This document shows, piece after piece, positions 1 through 8,790 of a stretch of DNA of 64,000 bases. Location of the stretch: the NCBI GenBank assembly GCA_027923965.1, contig AP026969.1, positions 1,736,001 to 1,800,000 of the forward strand. The letters run 5' to 3'. The stretch is from Comamonadaceae bacterium OS-1. Its GTDB lineage: Bacteria > Pseudomonadota > Gammaproteobacteria > Burkholderiales > Burkholderiaceae_C. Position 1 is the stretch's first letter, and every line of letters starts with the position of its first letter. The notes under the pieces were generated by a model, which was not told the DNA's origin, ran no database searches, and saw only the letters and a program-made list of their open reading frames with translations. The translations under genes were made by a program, and so were the position numbers.

Positions 1-144
1 GGCGGGCAGGCCGCAGCCGTGGAAAAACACCTCGCGGGCCTGCGCCAGCCCGCCACCTTCGCTGTGGTAGCGGTCGTTAAAGCGTGGGCTGAACGGCGTG
101 CCGTCGGGCAGCCAGTCTATGGGTTCCCCCCCAGGCTTGCCCAC
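1..144 (-). CDS. mnmC: MnmC tRNA-modifying bifunctional enzyme, N-terminal fragment
   Basis: Only the first ~48 codons are present; the gene runs off the left edge. The translation contains the segments [16 protein letters not shown] and [16 protein letters not shown], which match the start of MnmC. That enzyme finishes the 5-methylaminomethyl-2-thiouridine modification at the tRNA wobble base. No ATG lies in frame upstream before other sequence takes over. A GTG at 144-142 is preceded nine bases earlier by GGAGG, so I take that as the start; a GTG at 234 is the alternative. The downstream methyltransferase and oxidase domains are outside the window. Confidence 0.72.
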   Translation of the reverse strand, partial: MGKPGGEPIDWLPDGTPFSPRFNDRYHSEGGGLAQAREVFFHGCGLPA

Positions 145-254
145 TTCGTGTGGCCTCCAACCCCCTGCAGGGGGCGAATCCGATGGTCCGGCGGAGCCGG
201 TCCCATGGATTCCCTGGCTGGGGACGTTCCGCACGCTGAGCGCTATACCGATGA

Positions 255-527
255 TCAGGCAGCAGGGGGCACGTAGCCTTGGGCGGCATCGGCACCGCTG
301 CCGAAGAAATGGTTTTCCATCTGGCGGGCCAGGTACTGGCGGGCGCGCAGGTCGGCCAGGTTCAGGCGGTTTTCATTCACCAGCATGGTCTGGTGCTTGA
401 GCCAGGCGGCCCAGGCTTCCTTGCTGACGTTTTCCCACAGGCGCTTGCCCAGGTCGCCGGGGTAGGGCGGAAAGTCGAGGCCTTCGGCTTCTTTGTCGAG
501 TTTGATGCAGTGGACCATGCGTGCCAT
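255..527 (-). CDS. yggX: Probable Fe(2+)-trafficking protein YggX
   Basis: This 90-residue protein is full length for the YggX family. It begins [19 protein letters not shown] and contains the family segments [20 protein letters not shown] and a terminal GYVPP. YggX is a small cytosolic protein linked to iron handling and protection of Fe-S clusters from oxidation. The conserved cysteine at residue 7 is present. It reads toward the mnmC fragment, with about 110 bases between its stop and the proposed mnmC start. Its upstream region (528-716) is shared divergently with a small lipoprotein gene. Confidence 0.93.
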   Translation of the reverse strand: MARMVHCIKLDKEAEGLDFPPYPGDLGKRLWENVSKEAWAAWLKHQTMLVNENRLNLADLRARQYLARQMENHFFGSGADAAQGYVPPAA

Positions 528-716
528 GTGGGAGCCTTGTAGATTTTGGAAGGGAAGGGCGAGCCGGGTGGGCCCGCAATGCAGGGGGCGACTTTAGCAA
601 TCTTTTGAAGCCCGCTGGCCGGGATGGTTTCGCCGCCTTTACAGAACTTCATTCCCTGCACGTAGGCCAAACGGGCGGCCAGGCGTTGTAGATACATTAC
701 TTTTCTGGAGTTCCCC

Positions 717-917
717 ATGCGTGCCTTAGCCTTTGTTGTTGTGTTGGTCGCTTCCTTGTCCGGATGTGCCGTCGTGCCTTACGGCCCCGGTGTGTACGGC
801 CCGGGCGTCGTGGTGCAGCCCCAGGTGGTGTACTCCGGTGGGTACTATTACGGCCACGGTGGCGGCTACGGCCATGGCGGCGGGTATGGCCGGGGTTGGG
901 GCGGTCGGGGGCGCTAA
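717..917 (+). CDS. Small glycine/tyrosine-rich lipoprotein
   Basis: This 66-residue protein has a short hydrophobic signal ending in the lipobox LSGC (Cys17), so it is predicted to be a lipid-anchored envelope protein. The mature part is a low-complexity run of Gly, Tyr, His and Val, with repeats such as GHGGGYGHGGGYGRG. A CTGGAG ribosome site lies just before the ATG. Similar tiny glycine-rich lipoproteins are common in Burkholderiales and have no assigned function. The His/Gly tail could bind metal, but that is only a guess from composition. Confidence 0.7.
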   Translation: MRALAFVVVLVASLSGCAVVPYGPGVYGPGVVVQPQVVYSGGYYYGHGGGYGHGGGYGRGWGGRGR

Positions 918-995
918 GTCCCTCTGGATTCGTCTCTATATTCAAAATCCAGCTAACCAAACAAATAATCAGTCGTTTGAGAATGAAGCGGCGGG

Positions 996-1029
996 CCAGA
1001 CAATAAAGGACAACTCTTTTATCGTCTGG
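996..1029 (+). promoter_or_regulatory. Leader inverted repeat ahead of sbp
   Basis: CCAGAC (996-1001) and GTCTGG (1024-1029) pair, and the adjoining ATAAA and TTTAT extend the stem imperfectly. The structure ends eight bases before the sbp ATG at 1037, so in the mRNA it would cover the translation start region. It could be an operator, an attenuating hairpin or chance. Sulfate importer genes in this group are normally CysB-activated, but CysB sites are too degenerate to call by eye. Confidence 0.4.
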
Positions 1030-1036
1030 TAACCGC

Positions 1037-2062
1037 ATGCCCACTTCTCTGTTTCGCTCGAAATCATCCGTTCGTGCCCTGTTCGCCGGTTTGTTGCTGG
1101 CCGTCAGCGGCATGGCATCGGCGCAGCAAACCACGCTGCTCAATGGCTCGTATGACGTGGCGCGGGAGTTCTACAAGGACTACAACGCCGCCTTCGTGGC
1201 CCACATCAAGAAGACCACCGGCAAGGACGTGAAAATCGACCAGTCGCACGCGGGCTCCAGCGCCATTGCGCGCTCGGTGGCCGAGGGGCTGGATGCCGAT
1301 GTGGTGACCATGAACACCTCCACCGACATCGACTTCCTGGCCGAAAAGGGCGTGGTCGCCAAAGACTGGAACAAGAAGTTCCCGGGCAACGCCTCGCCCA
1401 CCACCTCCACCATGCTGTTTCTGGTGCGCAACGGCAACCCCAAGGGCATCAAGGACTGGGACGACCTGGTCAAGCCCGGCATCCAGGTGGTGGTGGTGAA
1501 CCCCAAAACCGGTGGCAATGGCCGCTACGCCTACCTGGCCGCCTGGGGCTACGCCAAGAAGAAGGGCGGCACCGACGCGCAGGCCGCCGACTTCGTATCC
1601 AAGCTGTACAAGAACGTGCCGGTGCTGGCCCAGGGTGGGCGCGCCGCCACCACCACCTTTTTGCAGCGCAATATCGGCGACGTGCTGGTGACCTTTGAGT
1701 CCGAAGTGGTGTCGATCGACCGTGAATTCGGTGCAGGCAAGGTCGATGCCATCCACCCCAGCATCAGCGTGGTGGCGGAGAACCCGGTGGCCGTGGTGGA
1801 GCGCACCGTGGCCAAGAAGGGCACGCAAGCCCTGGCCAAGGAGTACCTGGACTACCTGTATTCAGACGAAGCGCAGGAAATCGCCGCCAAGCACGCCCTG
1901 CGCCCGCGCAACGAGGCCATCCTGAAGAAGTACGCCGCCGTATTCAAGCCCATCCAGCTGTTCACCGTGAATGAGCTGTTTGGCAGCCTGGGCGAAGCGC
2001 AGAAGGTGCACTTCAACGACGGCGGCCAGTTCGACAAGATCTACACGCCAGGCGCTAAATGA
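1037..2062 (+). CDS. sbp: Sulfate ABC transporter periplasmic binding protein
   Basis: This 341-residue protein has a Sec signal ending near ASAQ, followed by TLLNGSYDVAREFYKDYN, the hallmark start of the mature sulfate/thiosulfate-binding family. It captures sulfate in the periplasm and delivers it to the CysT/CysW/CysA importer encoded immediately downstream. The stop overlaps the next ATG (ATGA at 2059-2062), which indicates translational coupling. The cysB gene at 37.7 kb encodes the likely regulator. Its order as the first gene, ahead of cysT, is usual for Burkholderiales. Confidence 0.95.
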   Translation: MPTSLFRSKSSVRALFAGLLLAVSGMASAQQTTLLNGSYDVAREFYKDYNAAFVAHIKKTTGKDVKIDQSHAGSSAIARSVAEGLDADVVTMNTSTDIDFLAEKGVVAKDWNKKFPGNASPTTSTMLFLVRNGNPKGIKDWDDLVKPGIQVVVVNPKTGGNGRYAYLAAWGYAKKKGGTDAQAADFVSKLYKNVPVLAQGGRAATTTFLQRNIGDVLVTFESEVVSIDREFGAGKVDAIHPSISVVAENPVAVVERTVAKKGTQALAKEYLDYLYSDEAQEIAAKHALRPRNEAILKKYAAVFKPIQLFTVNELFGSLGEAQKVHFNDGGQFDKIYTPGAK

Positions 2063-2928
2063 CGGCAATGGTTTTCAACCCCCTGGCCCGCGCTAAGACC
2101 GGCAAGGCCAAGCGGGTGCTGCCCGGCTTCGGGCTGACGCTGGGCTATACCCTGTTTTACCTGTGCGTGATCGTGCTGGTGCCGTTGTCTGCCCTGGTGT
2201 TCAACACCTTTAACCTGACCTGGGACCAGTTTGTGGCCGCCGTGACCGGGCCGCGGGTGATGGCCTCGTACCGCCTGACCTTTGGTGCCTCGCTGTTTGC
2301 CGCGCTGGTGAACCTGGTGTTTGGCCTGCTGGTGGCCTGGGTGCTGGTGCGCTACAGCTTTCCCGGCAAAAAGATCGTGGACGCGCTGGTGGACCTGCCG
2401 TTTGCGCTGCCCACCGCCGTGGCGGGTATCTCGCTGACCGCGCTGCTGGCCGGTAACGGCTGGGTCGGCCAGTACCTGGAGCCCATGGGCATCAAGCTGG
2501 CGTTTACCCCGGCGGGCATCGTGATTGCGCTGATCTTCATTGGCCTGCCCTTTGTGGTGCGCACGGTGCAGCCAGTGCTGGAAGATGCCGAGAAAGAGCT
2601 GGAAGAAGCCGCCACCTCGCTGGGTGCGACCCGCCTGCAAATCTTCACCCGCGTGATCCTGCCGCACATCGCCCCTGCGCTGCTGACCGGCTTTGCCATG
2701 GCCTTTGCCCGGGCGATCGGTGAGTACGGATCGGTGATTTTCATCGCGGGCAACATGCCCCTGGTGTCGGAGATCACACCGCTGATCATCGTGGGCAAGC
2801 TGGAGCAGTACGACTACGCCGGTGCCACCGCCGTGGCCCTGGTCATGCTGGTGATTTCATTCGTTTTACTGCTGCTGATCAACGCCTTGCAGGCCTGGCA
2901 GCGCCGCCACGCAGGAGCCCCGGCATGA
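2059..2928 (+). CDS. cysT: Sulfate ABC transporter permease CysT (CysU)
   Basis: This 289-residue integral membrane protein has about six hydrophobic helices. It contains the EAA-type coupling loop [21 protein letters not shown] around residues 177-200, which contacts the ATPase. [13 protein letters not shown] is a typical CysT segment. It forms the inner-membrane channel with CysW. It overlaps sbp by four bases upstream and cysW by four bases downstream (ATGA at 2925-2928), so the operon is tightly coupled. An alternative ATG ten residues or fewer downstream is possible. Confidence 0.95.
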   Translation: MTAMVFNPLARAKTGKAKRVLPGFGLTLGYTLFYLCVIVLVPLSALVFNTFNLTWDQFVAAVTGPRVMASYRLTFGASLFAALVNLVFGLLVAWVLVRYSFPGKKIVDALVDLPFALPTAVAGISLTALLAGNGWVGQYLEPMGIKLAFTPAGIVIALIFIGLPFVVRTVQPVLEDAEKELEEAATSLGATRLQIFTRVILPHIAPALLTGFAMAFARAIGEYGSVIFIAGNMPLVSEITPLIIVGKLEQYDYAGATAVALVMLVISFVLLLLINALQAWQRRHAGAPA

Positions 2929-3863
2929 GCGCCGTATCGAACAAGCCCGTGCGCCGCGCCAAGGCGGGCACTACCGAAGCCGCCTGGGTGCGCTATACCC
3001 TGCTGACCATTGCCCTGGTATTTTTGTTTCTGTTTTTGGTGCTGCCACTGGCGGCGGTGTTTACCGAGGCCTTTCGCAAGGGCGCGGGCGCGTACTTTGA
3101 AGCGCTGCGCGAACCCGATGCCTGGGATGCCATCAAGCTCACGCTGCTGGCCACGGCCATCGCCGTGCCGTTGAACCTGGTGTTTGGCGTGGCGGCGGCC
3201 TGGGCGATTGCCAAGTACGAGTTCTGGGGCAAGTCGTTCTTGACCACCCTGGTGGACCTGCCGTTTTCGGTGTCGCCGGTGGTGGCCGGGCTGGTGTACG
3301 TGCTGATGTTCGGCGCGCACGGCTGGTTTGGGCCCTGGCTGCAGGCGCACGACGTGAAAATCATTTTTGCGGTGCCGGGCATTGTGCTAGCCACCGTGTT
3401 CGTGACCTTTCCGTTCATCGCCCGCGAGCTGATTCCGCTGATGCAGGCCCAGGGCAACGACGAAGAGCAGGCTGCGATTGTGCTGGGTGCCACCGGCTGG
3501 CAGACCTTTTGGTACGTCACCTTGCCCAACATCAAATGGGGCCTGCTGTACGGCGTGATTTTGACCAACGCCCGCGCCATGGGTGAGTTTGGTGCGGTGT
3601 CGGTGGTGTCGGGCCACATACGCGGCCAGACCAACACCTTGCCGCTGCACGTGGAGATTTTGTACAACGAATACCAGTCGGTGGCGGCGTTCGCCGTGGC
3701 CTCGCTGCTGGCCATCCTGGCACTCGTCACCCTGGTGATCAAGTCGGTGGCCGAGTGGCGCATTGAACGCGAGCTCAAAGCCATTGCCGAAGCCCCGCCC
3801 GAGCAGCCCCGTGTGGATGTTGCCCCTCCCAAATTTAACGGCCCACTGGCTGCGGCCCATTGA
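2925..3863 (+). CDS. cysW: Sulfate ABC transporter permease CysW
   Basis: This 312-residue membrane permease pairs with CysT. It has [20 protein letters not shown] and the EAA-loop variant [22 protein letters not shown], both typical of CysW. The C-terminal ~30 residues (after [17 protein letters not shown]) are a hydrophilic, proline-rich tail that is longer than in enteric homologs. The gene starts inside the cysT stop. Nine bases separate it from cysA. Confidence 0.95.
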   Translation: MSAVSNKPVRRAKAGTTEAAWVRYTLLTIALVFLFLFLVLPLAAVFTEAFRKGAGAYFEALREPDAWDAIKLTLLATAIAVPLNLVFGVAAAWAIAKYEFWGKSFLTTLVDLPFSVSPVVAGLVYVLMFGAHGWFGPWLQAHDVKIIFAVPGIVLATVFVTFPFIARELIPLMQAQGNDEEQAAIVLGATGWQTFWYVTLPNIKWGLLYGVILTNARAMGEFGAVSVVSGHIRGQTNTLPLHVEILYNEYQSVAAFAVASLLAILALVTLVIKSVAEWRIERELKAIAEAPPEQPRVDVAPPKFNGPLAAAH

Positions 3864-3872
3864 AAGACAAGC

Positions 3873-4994
3873 ATGAGCATTGAAATCCGCAATATCCACA
3901 AGCAGTTCGGCAGCTTCACCGCCCTGGGCGATGTGAGCCTGGACATCTCCTCCGGCGAACTGGTCGCCTTGCTCGGCCCCTCGGGCTGCGGCAAAACCAC
4001 GCTGTTGCGCATCATCGCCGGGCTGGAAACACCGGACGCGGGCAGCATCCACTTCTCGGGCGAAGACACCACCGACGTGCATGTGCGCGAGCGCCAGGTG
4101 GGCTTTGTGTTCCAGCATTACGCGCTGTTCCGCCACATGACGGTGTTTGAGAACGTAGCCTTCGGCCTGCGCGTCAAACCCCGCAACCAGCGCCCCAGCG
4201 AGGCGGTCATCAAGGCCAAGGTGCACGAACTGCTGAGTCTGGTGCAACTGGATTGGCTGGCCAACCGCTACCCCTCGCAGCTCTCCGGCGGCCAGCGCCA
4301 GCGTATTGCCCTGGCCCGTGCCCTGGCGGTGGAGCCCAAGGTGCTGCTGCTGGATGAGCCCTTTGGCGCATTGGATGCCAAGGTGCGCAAAGAGCTGCGC
4401 CGCTGGCTGCGCCGCCTGCACGACGAGCTGCATGTCACCAGCATTTTCGTGACCCACGACCAGGAAGAAGCCCTGGAAGTGGCCGACCGTGTGGTGGTGA
4501 TGAACAAGGGCAAGGTCGAGCAGATCGGTTCGCCGCAGCAGGTGTGGGACCACCCGGCCAGCCCGTTTGTCTACGGCTTTTTGGGCGATGTAAACCTGTT
4601 CCATGGCCGCGCGCATGAAGGCGAAGTGCAGCTCGAAGGCATCAAGATCCAGGCCCCCGAGCACGACGCGGCCCAGGATGCCAAGGCCTTTGCCTATGTG
4701 CGGCCCCACGACATCGAGGTGCAGCGCTACACCAAGGGCGAAGGCCTGGACGATGCCGGCAAGCCGCGCGGCATGGTGGTGACGCTGAGCCGCGCCCTGG
4801 TGATCGGCCCCATCGCCCGTTTGGAACTAACGCCCGTGGATGCGAACCAAGCGGGTGACAATACCCAGGACAGCCTGATCGAAGCGCAACTGCCTGCGCA
4901 AGCGTTCCGGGATCTGGGTGTGAACGAGGGCGACACGCTGGTGGTGACACCGCGCCGCGCCAAAGTGTTTATTGAAGAGGCCGCTGGCGTGTGA
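3873..4994 (+). CDS. cysA: Sulfate/thiosulfate import ATP-binding protein CysA
   Basis: This 373-residue ABC ATPase has all the motifs: Walker [10 protein letters not shown] (from residue ~33), signature [15 protein letters not shown], Walker [12 protein letters not shown] and the switch histidine in [15 protein letters not shown]. The C-terminal ~130 residues form the TOBE-like regulatory extension of the CysA/PotA type (YVRPHDIEV). It powers sulfate import through CysT/CysW on the cytosolic face and closes the four-gene operon. Confidence 0.95.
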   Translation: MSIEIRNIHKQFGSFTALGDVSLDISSGELVALLGPSGCGKTTLLRIIAGLETPDAGSIHFSGEDTTDVHVRERQVGFVFQHYALFRHMTVFENVAFGLRVKPRNQRPSEAVIKAKVHELLSLVQLDWLANRYPSQLSGGQRQRIALARALAVEPKVLLLDEPFGALDAKVRKELRRWLRRLHDELHVTSIFVTHDQEEALEVADRVVVMNKGKVEQIGSPQQVWDHPASPFVYGFLGDVNLFHGRAHEGEVQLEGIKIQAPEHDAAQDAKAFAYVRPHDIEVQRYTKGEGLDDAGKPRGMVVTLSRALVIGPIARLELTPVDANQAGDNTQDSLIEAQLPAQAFRDLGVNEGDTLVVTPRRAKVFIEEAAGV

Positions 4995-5035
4995 TGTGAC
5001 ATCCACCTGGCGGTCAATATTTTGAAAGCCAATGG

Positions 5036-5542
5036 ATGTTGTTGAACTGGATAGATACGGCCCCGCGCCGCGTGTGGTTGCTGGTGTGCCTGGGTTGCAT
5101 AGGCCTGCTGGCTTTTGGTTTGTACCTGCAGCACGTGGTGGGGCTGGAGCCTTGCCCGATGTGCATCGTGCAGCGTTATGCTCTCGTTTTAGTAGCAATC
5201 ATTGCAGGTTTGATTGGCGCTAGCGGCCGAAAAGGCTTGCAAAATGCGGGTGTAGTTCTGCTGCTGCTGGTGGCAGGGTTTGGGGCCTTTGTGGCGGCCC
5301 GACAGAGCTTCCTGCAGTGGTACCCGCCCGAAGTCGCCACCTGTGGCCGCGACCTGTACGGCATGATTGAAACCTTCCCGCTCAAGCGCGCCATCCCCAT
5401 GATCTTCAAGGGCGGAGGGGACTGCACCGTGGTGGACTGGACCTTTCTGGGCGGCTCCATCGCCAACTGGTCGTTTGTCTGCTTTGCGCTGATCACGGCA
5501 CTGGCCCTGGTGTTTCTGGCCCGCACATCCCACCGACGTTAA
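5036..5542 (+). CDS. dsbB: Disulfide bond formation protein B
   Basis: This 168-residue inner-membrane protein has four hydrophobic segments. The first periplasmic pair is the CxxC in EPCPMCIVQR (about residues 40-43). The second pair is the separated cysteines in VATCGRDLYG and GGGDCTVVDW. DsbB reoxidises DsbA and passes the electrons to quinone. A competing ATG four bases upstream (5032) opens a different frame and gives only a 63-codon reading. The gene stands alone, 41 bases after cysA. Confidence 0.94.
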   Translation: MLLNWIDTAPRRVWLLVCLGCIGLLAFGLYLQHVVGLEPCPMCIVQRYALVLVAIIAGLIGASGRKGLQNAGVVLLLLVAGFGAFVAARQSFLQWYPPEVATCGRDLYGMIETFPLKRAIPMIFKGGGDCTVVDWTFLGGSIANWSFVCFALITALALVFLARTSHRR

Positions 5543-5549
5543 AGCTGTT

Positions 5550-5573
5550 TATAATTGAGTGGTTGCTCAATTA
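5550..5573 (+). promoter_or_regulatory. Promoter and palindromic operator of the TetR gene
   Basis: A consensus -10 hexamer TATAAT (5550-5555) overlaps a perfect inverted repeat, TAATTGAG-N6-CTCAATTA (5552-5573). It sits 14 bases before the TetR start codon. A repressor bound there would block RNA polymerase. The core GTGGTTGCTCA resembles the palindrome at 6188-6205 in front of the next gene. Confidence 0.65.
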
Positions 5574-5586
5574 ATAACAGAAGCCC

Positions 5587-6165
5587 ATGGCCCGACCCCG
5601 TAGCGTAGACAAGCATGCCGCCATCCTGGATGCCGCCATCCAGGTGGTGGCCGAGCGCGGGCTGGCGGCCACACCCACCTCGGCCATTTCCAAGGCCGCC
5701 GGGGTGGCCGAGGGCACGCTGTTTACCTACTTCAAAACCAAGGACGCGCTGGTCAATGCGCTGTACCTGCAGATCAAGCGCGAGATGGCCGATGCCATGG
5801 TGGCCGACTTTCCGCACCATGCCGCCATCCGCCAGCAGCTGCAGTACGTGTGGGACTGCTTTGTGCGCTGGGGCGTGGCGCATCCTGCCAAAAAATTGGT
5901 GATGGACCAGTTGAAAACGGCGGCGGCCATCACCCCGGAAACCCGGCAGGTGGCGGCAGCACCGTTTGCAGGCATTGAGCAACTGTTCCGCGCCAGTGTG
6001 GCCAGCGGGGTGCTGCGCGACTACCCGGTGGCCTTTATCTGGGCCTGCATGGCCAGTCTGGCCGAAGCCACCATGGATGCCATGGCCCGCGAGCCCGAGG
6101 CCGCAGACGCATACCGGCAGATGGGTTTCGAGATTCTGTGGAACGGCATCGCCCAGGGTAAGTAG
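5587..6165 (+). CDS. TetR/AcrR family transcriptional regulator
   Basis: This 192-residue protein has a helix-turn-helix at residues ~10-55 (AILDAAIQVVAERGLAATPT, then GVAEGTLFTYFKTKDALVNAL), which is diagnostic of TetR repressors. The C-terminal ligand-binding domain is not family specific, so the inducer is unknown. It lies 48 bases ahead of two co-directional oxidoreductase-like genes. Both its own promoter and theirs carry similar palindromes, which suggests autoregulation and control of the neighbours. Confidence 0.88.
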   Translation: MARPRSVDKHAAILDAAIQVVAERGLAATPTSAISKAAGVAEGTLFTYFKTKDALVNALYLQIKREMADAMVADFPHHAAIRQQLQYVWDCFVRWGVAHPAKKLVMDQLKTAAAITPETRQVAAAPFAGIEQLFRASVASGVLRDYPVAFIWACMASLAEATMDAMAREPEAADAYRQMGFEILWNGIAQGK

Positions 6166-6187
6166 GTTTTTTTTTGGATGTTTTAGT

Positions 6188-6205
6188 TGCGTGATTACTC
6201 ACGCA
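6188..6205 (+). promoter_or_regulatory. Candidate second TetR operator
   Basis: TGCGTGA-TTAC-TCACGCA is a perfect palindrome with 7-base arms. Over 21 aligned positions it agrees at about 14 with the operator in front of the TetR gene, including GTG-TT-CTCA. It lies 13 bases before the proposed ATG region of the next gene, a position suited to repression. Confidence 0.55.
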
Positions 6206-6218
6206 TAAAGGAATGCGG

Positions 6219-7151
6219 ATGGACTGGACTGTGCAAAATATCTCGCCCCAACACGGCCAGCGGGCGGTGGTGACCGGCGTGGGCGGGCTGGGGTTTGAAA
6301 CCGCGCTGGCCCTGGCCGCTGCCGGGGCCGAAGTCATCCTGGCCGGGCGCAATGCGCACAAGGGCGCGGACGCGGTGCGGCACCTGCTGCGCATGCTGCC
6401 CCAGGCGCGGGTGCGGTTTGAACTGCTGGACCTGGCCAGCCTGGTGTCCGTCTACAGCTTTGCCGACCGGTTGCTGGCCCGGGCGCAGCCCGTGCACCTG
6501 CTGGTCAACAACGCCGGGGTGATGACCCCGCCGCAGCGCCAGACCACGGCCGACGGCTTTGAGCAGCAGTTCGGCACCAACTACCTGGGCCACTTTGCAC
6601 TCACCGCCCGTCTGCTGCCGCTGCTGTGCCAGGGCCGGGCGCGGGTGGTGAACCTGAGCAGCCTGGCCCACCGCCGAGCTGCACTCCATTTCGACGATCT
6701 GCAGTGGGAGCGCCGCTACCAAGCCTGGGCGGCGTACGGCCAGTCCAAGCTGGCGATGCTGGTGTTCAGCCTGGAGTTGCAGCGCCGCAGCCAGCAAGAG
6801 GGCTGGGGCCTGACCAGCTTTGCGGCACACCCGGGCTTTGCGCGCACCGAGTTGATTCCCAACGGGCCCCAGCTCGGGCCGGTGCTGGCGCAACTCAACC
6901 TATGGGTCCAGCCGTTTGTGAGCCAGTCGGCGGCGCAGGGCGCATGGCCTACGCTGCTGGCCGCCACCGACCCGCAGGCCCAGCCGGGGGCCTACTACGG
7001 GCCCGGTGGGTTCTACGAACTCAAAGGCCCACCGCGCTTGGCCCGCGTGGCTGCGGCAGCCCAGGATCTGGATACCGCAGCCCGTTTGTGGGCGGTGTCG
7101 GAAGAATTGACCGGGGCCCATTGGTTGTCGGATACAGGAGTTACGCAATGA
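6219..7151 (+). CDS. SDR-family oxidoreductase, retinol dehydrogenase-like
   Basis: This ~310-residue short-chain dehydrogenase has an N-terminal Rossmann segment (VVTGVGGLGFETALALAAAGAEV), NNAG and the catalytic YGQSK (YxxxK). The group resembles the protochlorophyllide/retinol dehydrogenase-like subfamily. The usual TGxxxGxG reads TGVGGLG, slightly altered. I choose the ATG at 6219 because AAGGA is seven bases upstream of it but directly abuts the earlier ATG at 6213. It overlaps the next gene by ATGA. The substrate is unknown. Confidence 0.85.
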   Translation: MDWTVQNISPQHGQRAVVTGVGGLGFETALALAAAGAEVILAGRNAHKGADAVRHLLRMLPQARVRFELLDLASLVSVYSFADRLLARAQPVHLLVNNAGVMTPPQRQTTADGFEQQFGTNYLGHFALTARLLPLLCQGRARVVNLSSLAHRRAALHFDDLQWERRYQAWAAYGQSKLAMLVFSLELQRRSQQEGWGLTSFAAHPGFARTELIPNGPQLGPVLAQLNLWVQPFVSQSAAQGAWPTLLAATDPQAQPGAYYGPGGFYELKGPPRLARVAAAAQDLDTAARLWAVSEELTGAHWLSDTGVTQ

Positions 7152-7816
7152 AGGTGCTGATTTTTGGCACCTCGGGCATGGTGGGGCAGGGCGTGTTGCG
7201 CGAATGCCTGGCCGACCCTGCCGTCACCCTGGTGCAAACCGTGGGCCGCACGCCGCTGGGCCAGCAGCATGCCAAGCTACGCGAACTGGTGGTGCCCGAC
7301 ATGGAGGGCTACAGCGCCGTCACCGCCGAGCTGACGGGTTTTGGGGCCTGCTTCTTCTGCCTGGGGGCCACCTCGTCCGGCCTGACCGAGGCGCAGTACA
7401 GCCACATCAGCTACGACCTGACCCTGGCCGCCGCCGAGGTGCTGGCGCGCTGCAATCCGCAGATGGTGTTTGTCTACGTGTCGGGTGCGGGGACGGACAG
7501 CACCGAGCAGGGCAAGAGCATGTGGGCGCGCGTCAAGGGCCGCACCGAAAACGCCTTGCTGCGCCTGCCGTTCAAGGCGGTCTACCTGTTCCGCCCCGGC
7601 ATCATCCAGCCGCTGGACGGCATCCAGTCCAAAACCGGCTCTTACCGCATCCTGTACAGCCTGCTCAAACCGCTGCTGCCCGTGCTGCGCGCGCTGCTAC
7701 CCAACCAGGTGCTCACCACCCGCCAGATCGGCCAGGCCATGCTGCGCTGCGCCCACACTGGCGCGCCCCAGGCTGTGCTGGAGACTGCGGGCATTCGGGC
7801 ACTGTCTTCTACATAA
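7148..7816 (+). CDS. NAD(P)-binding Rossmann-fold protein (atypical SDR)
   Basis: This 222-residue protein begins MKVLIFGTSGMVGQGVLREC, a Rossmann dinucleotide-binding motif of the atypical/extended SDR type found in small epimerase-like proteins. It contains FVYVSGAGTDSTEQG and a Trp-Ala-Arg-Val-Lys-Gly segment, where extended SDRs carry the active-site Tyr/Lys region; a classical YxxxK is not obvious. It starts inside the stop of the preceding SDR, so the two are probably co-transcribed and possibly act on one substrate class. Confidence 0.8.
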   Translation: MKVLIFGTSGMVGQGVLRECLADPAVTLVQTVGRTPLGQQHAKLRELVVPDMEGYSAVTAELTGFGACFFCLGATSSGLTEAQYSHISYDLTLAAAEVLARCNPQMVFVYVSGAGTDSTEQGKSMWARVKGRTENALLRLPFKAVYLFRPGIIQPLDGIQSKTGSYRILYSLLKPLLPVLRALLPNQVLTTRQIGQAMLRCAHTGAPQAVLETAGIRALSST

Positions 7817-7818
7817 AA

Positions 7819-7862
7819 ACAAGGCTTTGCGCTTACGGAATATGCGTGAGAAGCTACTAAAT
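7819..7862 (+). repeat. Dispersed hairpin repeat, copy 1
   Basis: This copy follows the stop codon at 7816. The core reads GCGCTTAC-GGA-ATATGCGTGAG followed by AAGCTACTAAA. A second short stem, GCTACT-AAATT-AGTAGC, immediately follows. It belongs to the hairpin family seen about fifteen times in this window and lies between convergent genes. Confidence 0.6.
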
Positions 7863-7871
7863 TAGTAGCGA

Positions 7872-7892
7872 AATAGGGGTCTGACCCCTATT
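7872..7892. repeat. 21-bp near-perfect palindrome between convergent genes
   Basis: AATAGGGGTC-T-GACCCCTATT has two perfect 10-base arms around one base. It overlaps the stop codon (7891-7893) of the aldose epimerase gene on the minus strand. The same AATAGGGGTC arm recurs as a split inverted repeat at 15512-15599, so it looks like a repeated genomic motif. It may act as a two-way transcription stop. Confidence 0.65.
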
Positions 7893-8790
7893 AATCTTGG
7901 GGCCAGATCGGTTGCAAGCCCATGGTGGTCTGCAGGGTGGCACCGGGGGCCAGCAGTTGGCCGCCTACGTCGCTCTGGCCTTTTTGGGCCAGGTTCATCC
8001 AGTCGGTGCAGTTGCTCACGGGTTCGATGCAGAACATGTCGGCACCTTTGGGGCAGTACAGCACGAAGTAGTCGAACGGGGCCTGCGCGGTCATCAGCAG
8101 GGCGGTGCCGGTGTCGGGCCAGTCGACGCGGGCCTGGTGGCTCCAGCCGGTGAAGTTGTTGTCCAGGTCCAGCGTGTCCAGGGTGATGCCGCTGCGCAGG
8201 GTCGCCAGGAAATCGGGCGTTTGCAGCGTGGTGGGCATGACTTCGGCATCGCCGCCCCACATGGCCTGCACCTCGGTGGTCAGGCGCGTACCGGCGCGGT
8301 GCGGCAGGTAGGGGTGGTGGCCCAGGCCTACGGGCAGGTCTACCGTGTCGGTGTTGGTGACCGACAGCTCCACCGTCAGGCCGGTCTGCGCATCCAGGGT
8401 GAACTGCTGCACCGCACGAAAGGCGTAGGGCCAGATGCCTGCAGGACTGTCCAGCGCCAGGGTGGCGTGGTCGGCACCCAGGCTGACCACCTGCCAGGGC
8501 TGCTGCCAGGCCGTGCCGTGGATGGCGTGCTTGGAGTCGGGGTAGTTGGCGGCCAGGTTCAAGGGGCGCGGGCCAAAGCTGCTGCGGCCATCGCGGATGC
8601 GGTTGGCAAAGGGCACCAGTGGGAAGCTGGCCATGGCCCAGGGCTTGGCCGGGTCCGGGGCATCGTTGGGGCGCAGCCAGTGCTGCCGCTGGTTGCCACG
8701 CTGGCTGTAGAAGTTGGCGATGGAGCCGCCCACGGTGGGGGCCAGGGTGGCGACGAGTTCACCGGCACGCAGTTCAAGAGTAGGGGTCAT
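7891..8790 (-). CDS. Aldose 1-epimerase (mutarotase) family protein
   Basis: This ~299-residue protein starts MTPTLELRAGELVATLAPTVGGSIANFYS. It has the mutarotase segments FPLVPFANRIRDG, GLGHHPYLP (with the catalytic-type histidine pair) and a C-terminal FCIEPVSN. The family interconverts alpha and beta anomers of aldoses in the cytosol. The ATG at 8790 overlaps the stop of the upstream GGDEF gene by ATGA, so I prefer it to an in-frame ATG ten codons earlier. The substrate is not resolved. Confidence 0.85.
   Translation of the reverse strand: MTPTLELRAGELVATLAPTVGGSIANFYSQRGNQRQHWLRPNDAPDPAKPWAMASFPLVPFANRIRDGRSSFGPRPLNLAANYPDSKHAIHGTAWQQPWQVVSLGADHATLALDSPAGIWPYAFRAVQQFTLDAQTGLTVELSVTNTDTVDLPVGLGHHPYLPHRAGTRLTTEVQAMWGGDAEVMPTTLQTPDFLATLRSGITLDTLDLDNNFTGWSHQARVDWPDTGTALLMTAQAPFDYFVLYCPKGADMFCIEPVSNCTDWMNLAQKGQSDVGGQLLAPGATLQTTMGLQPIWPQD

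Noticed and set aside
6626..7147. N-terminal extension of the second oxidoreductase gene
   Set aside because: The in-frame upstream reading overlaps the SDR gene in another frame. The ATG at 7148 starts directly with a Rossmann motif and overlaps the SDR stop.
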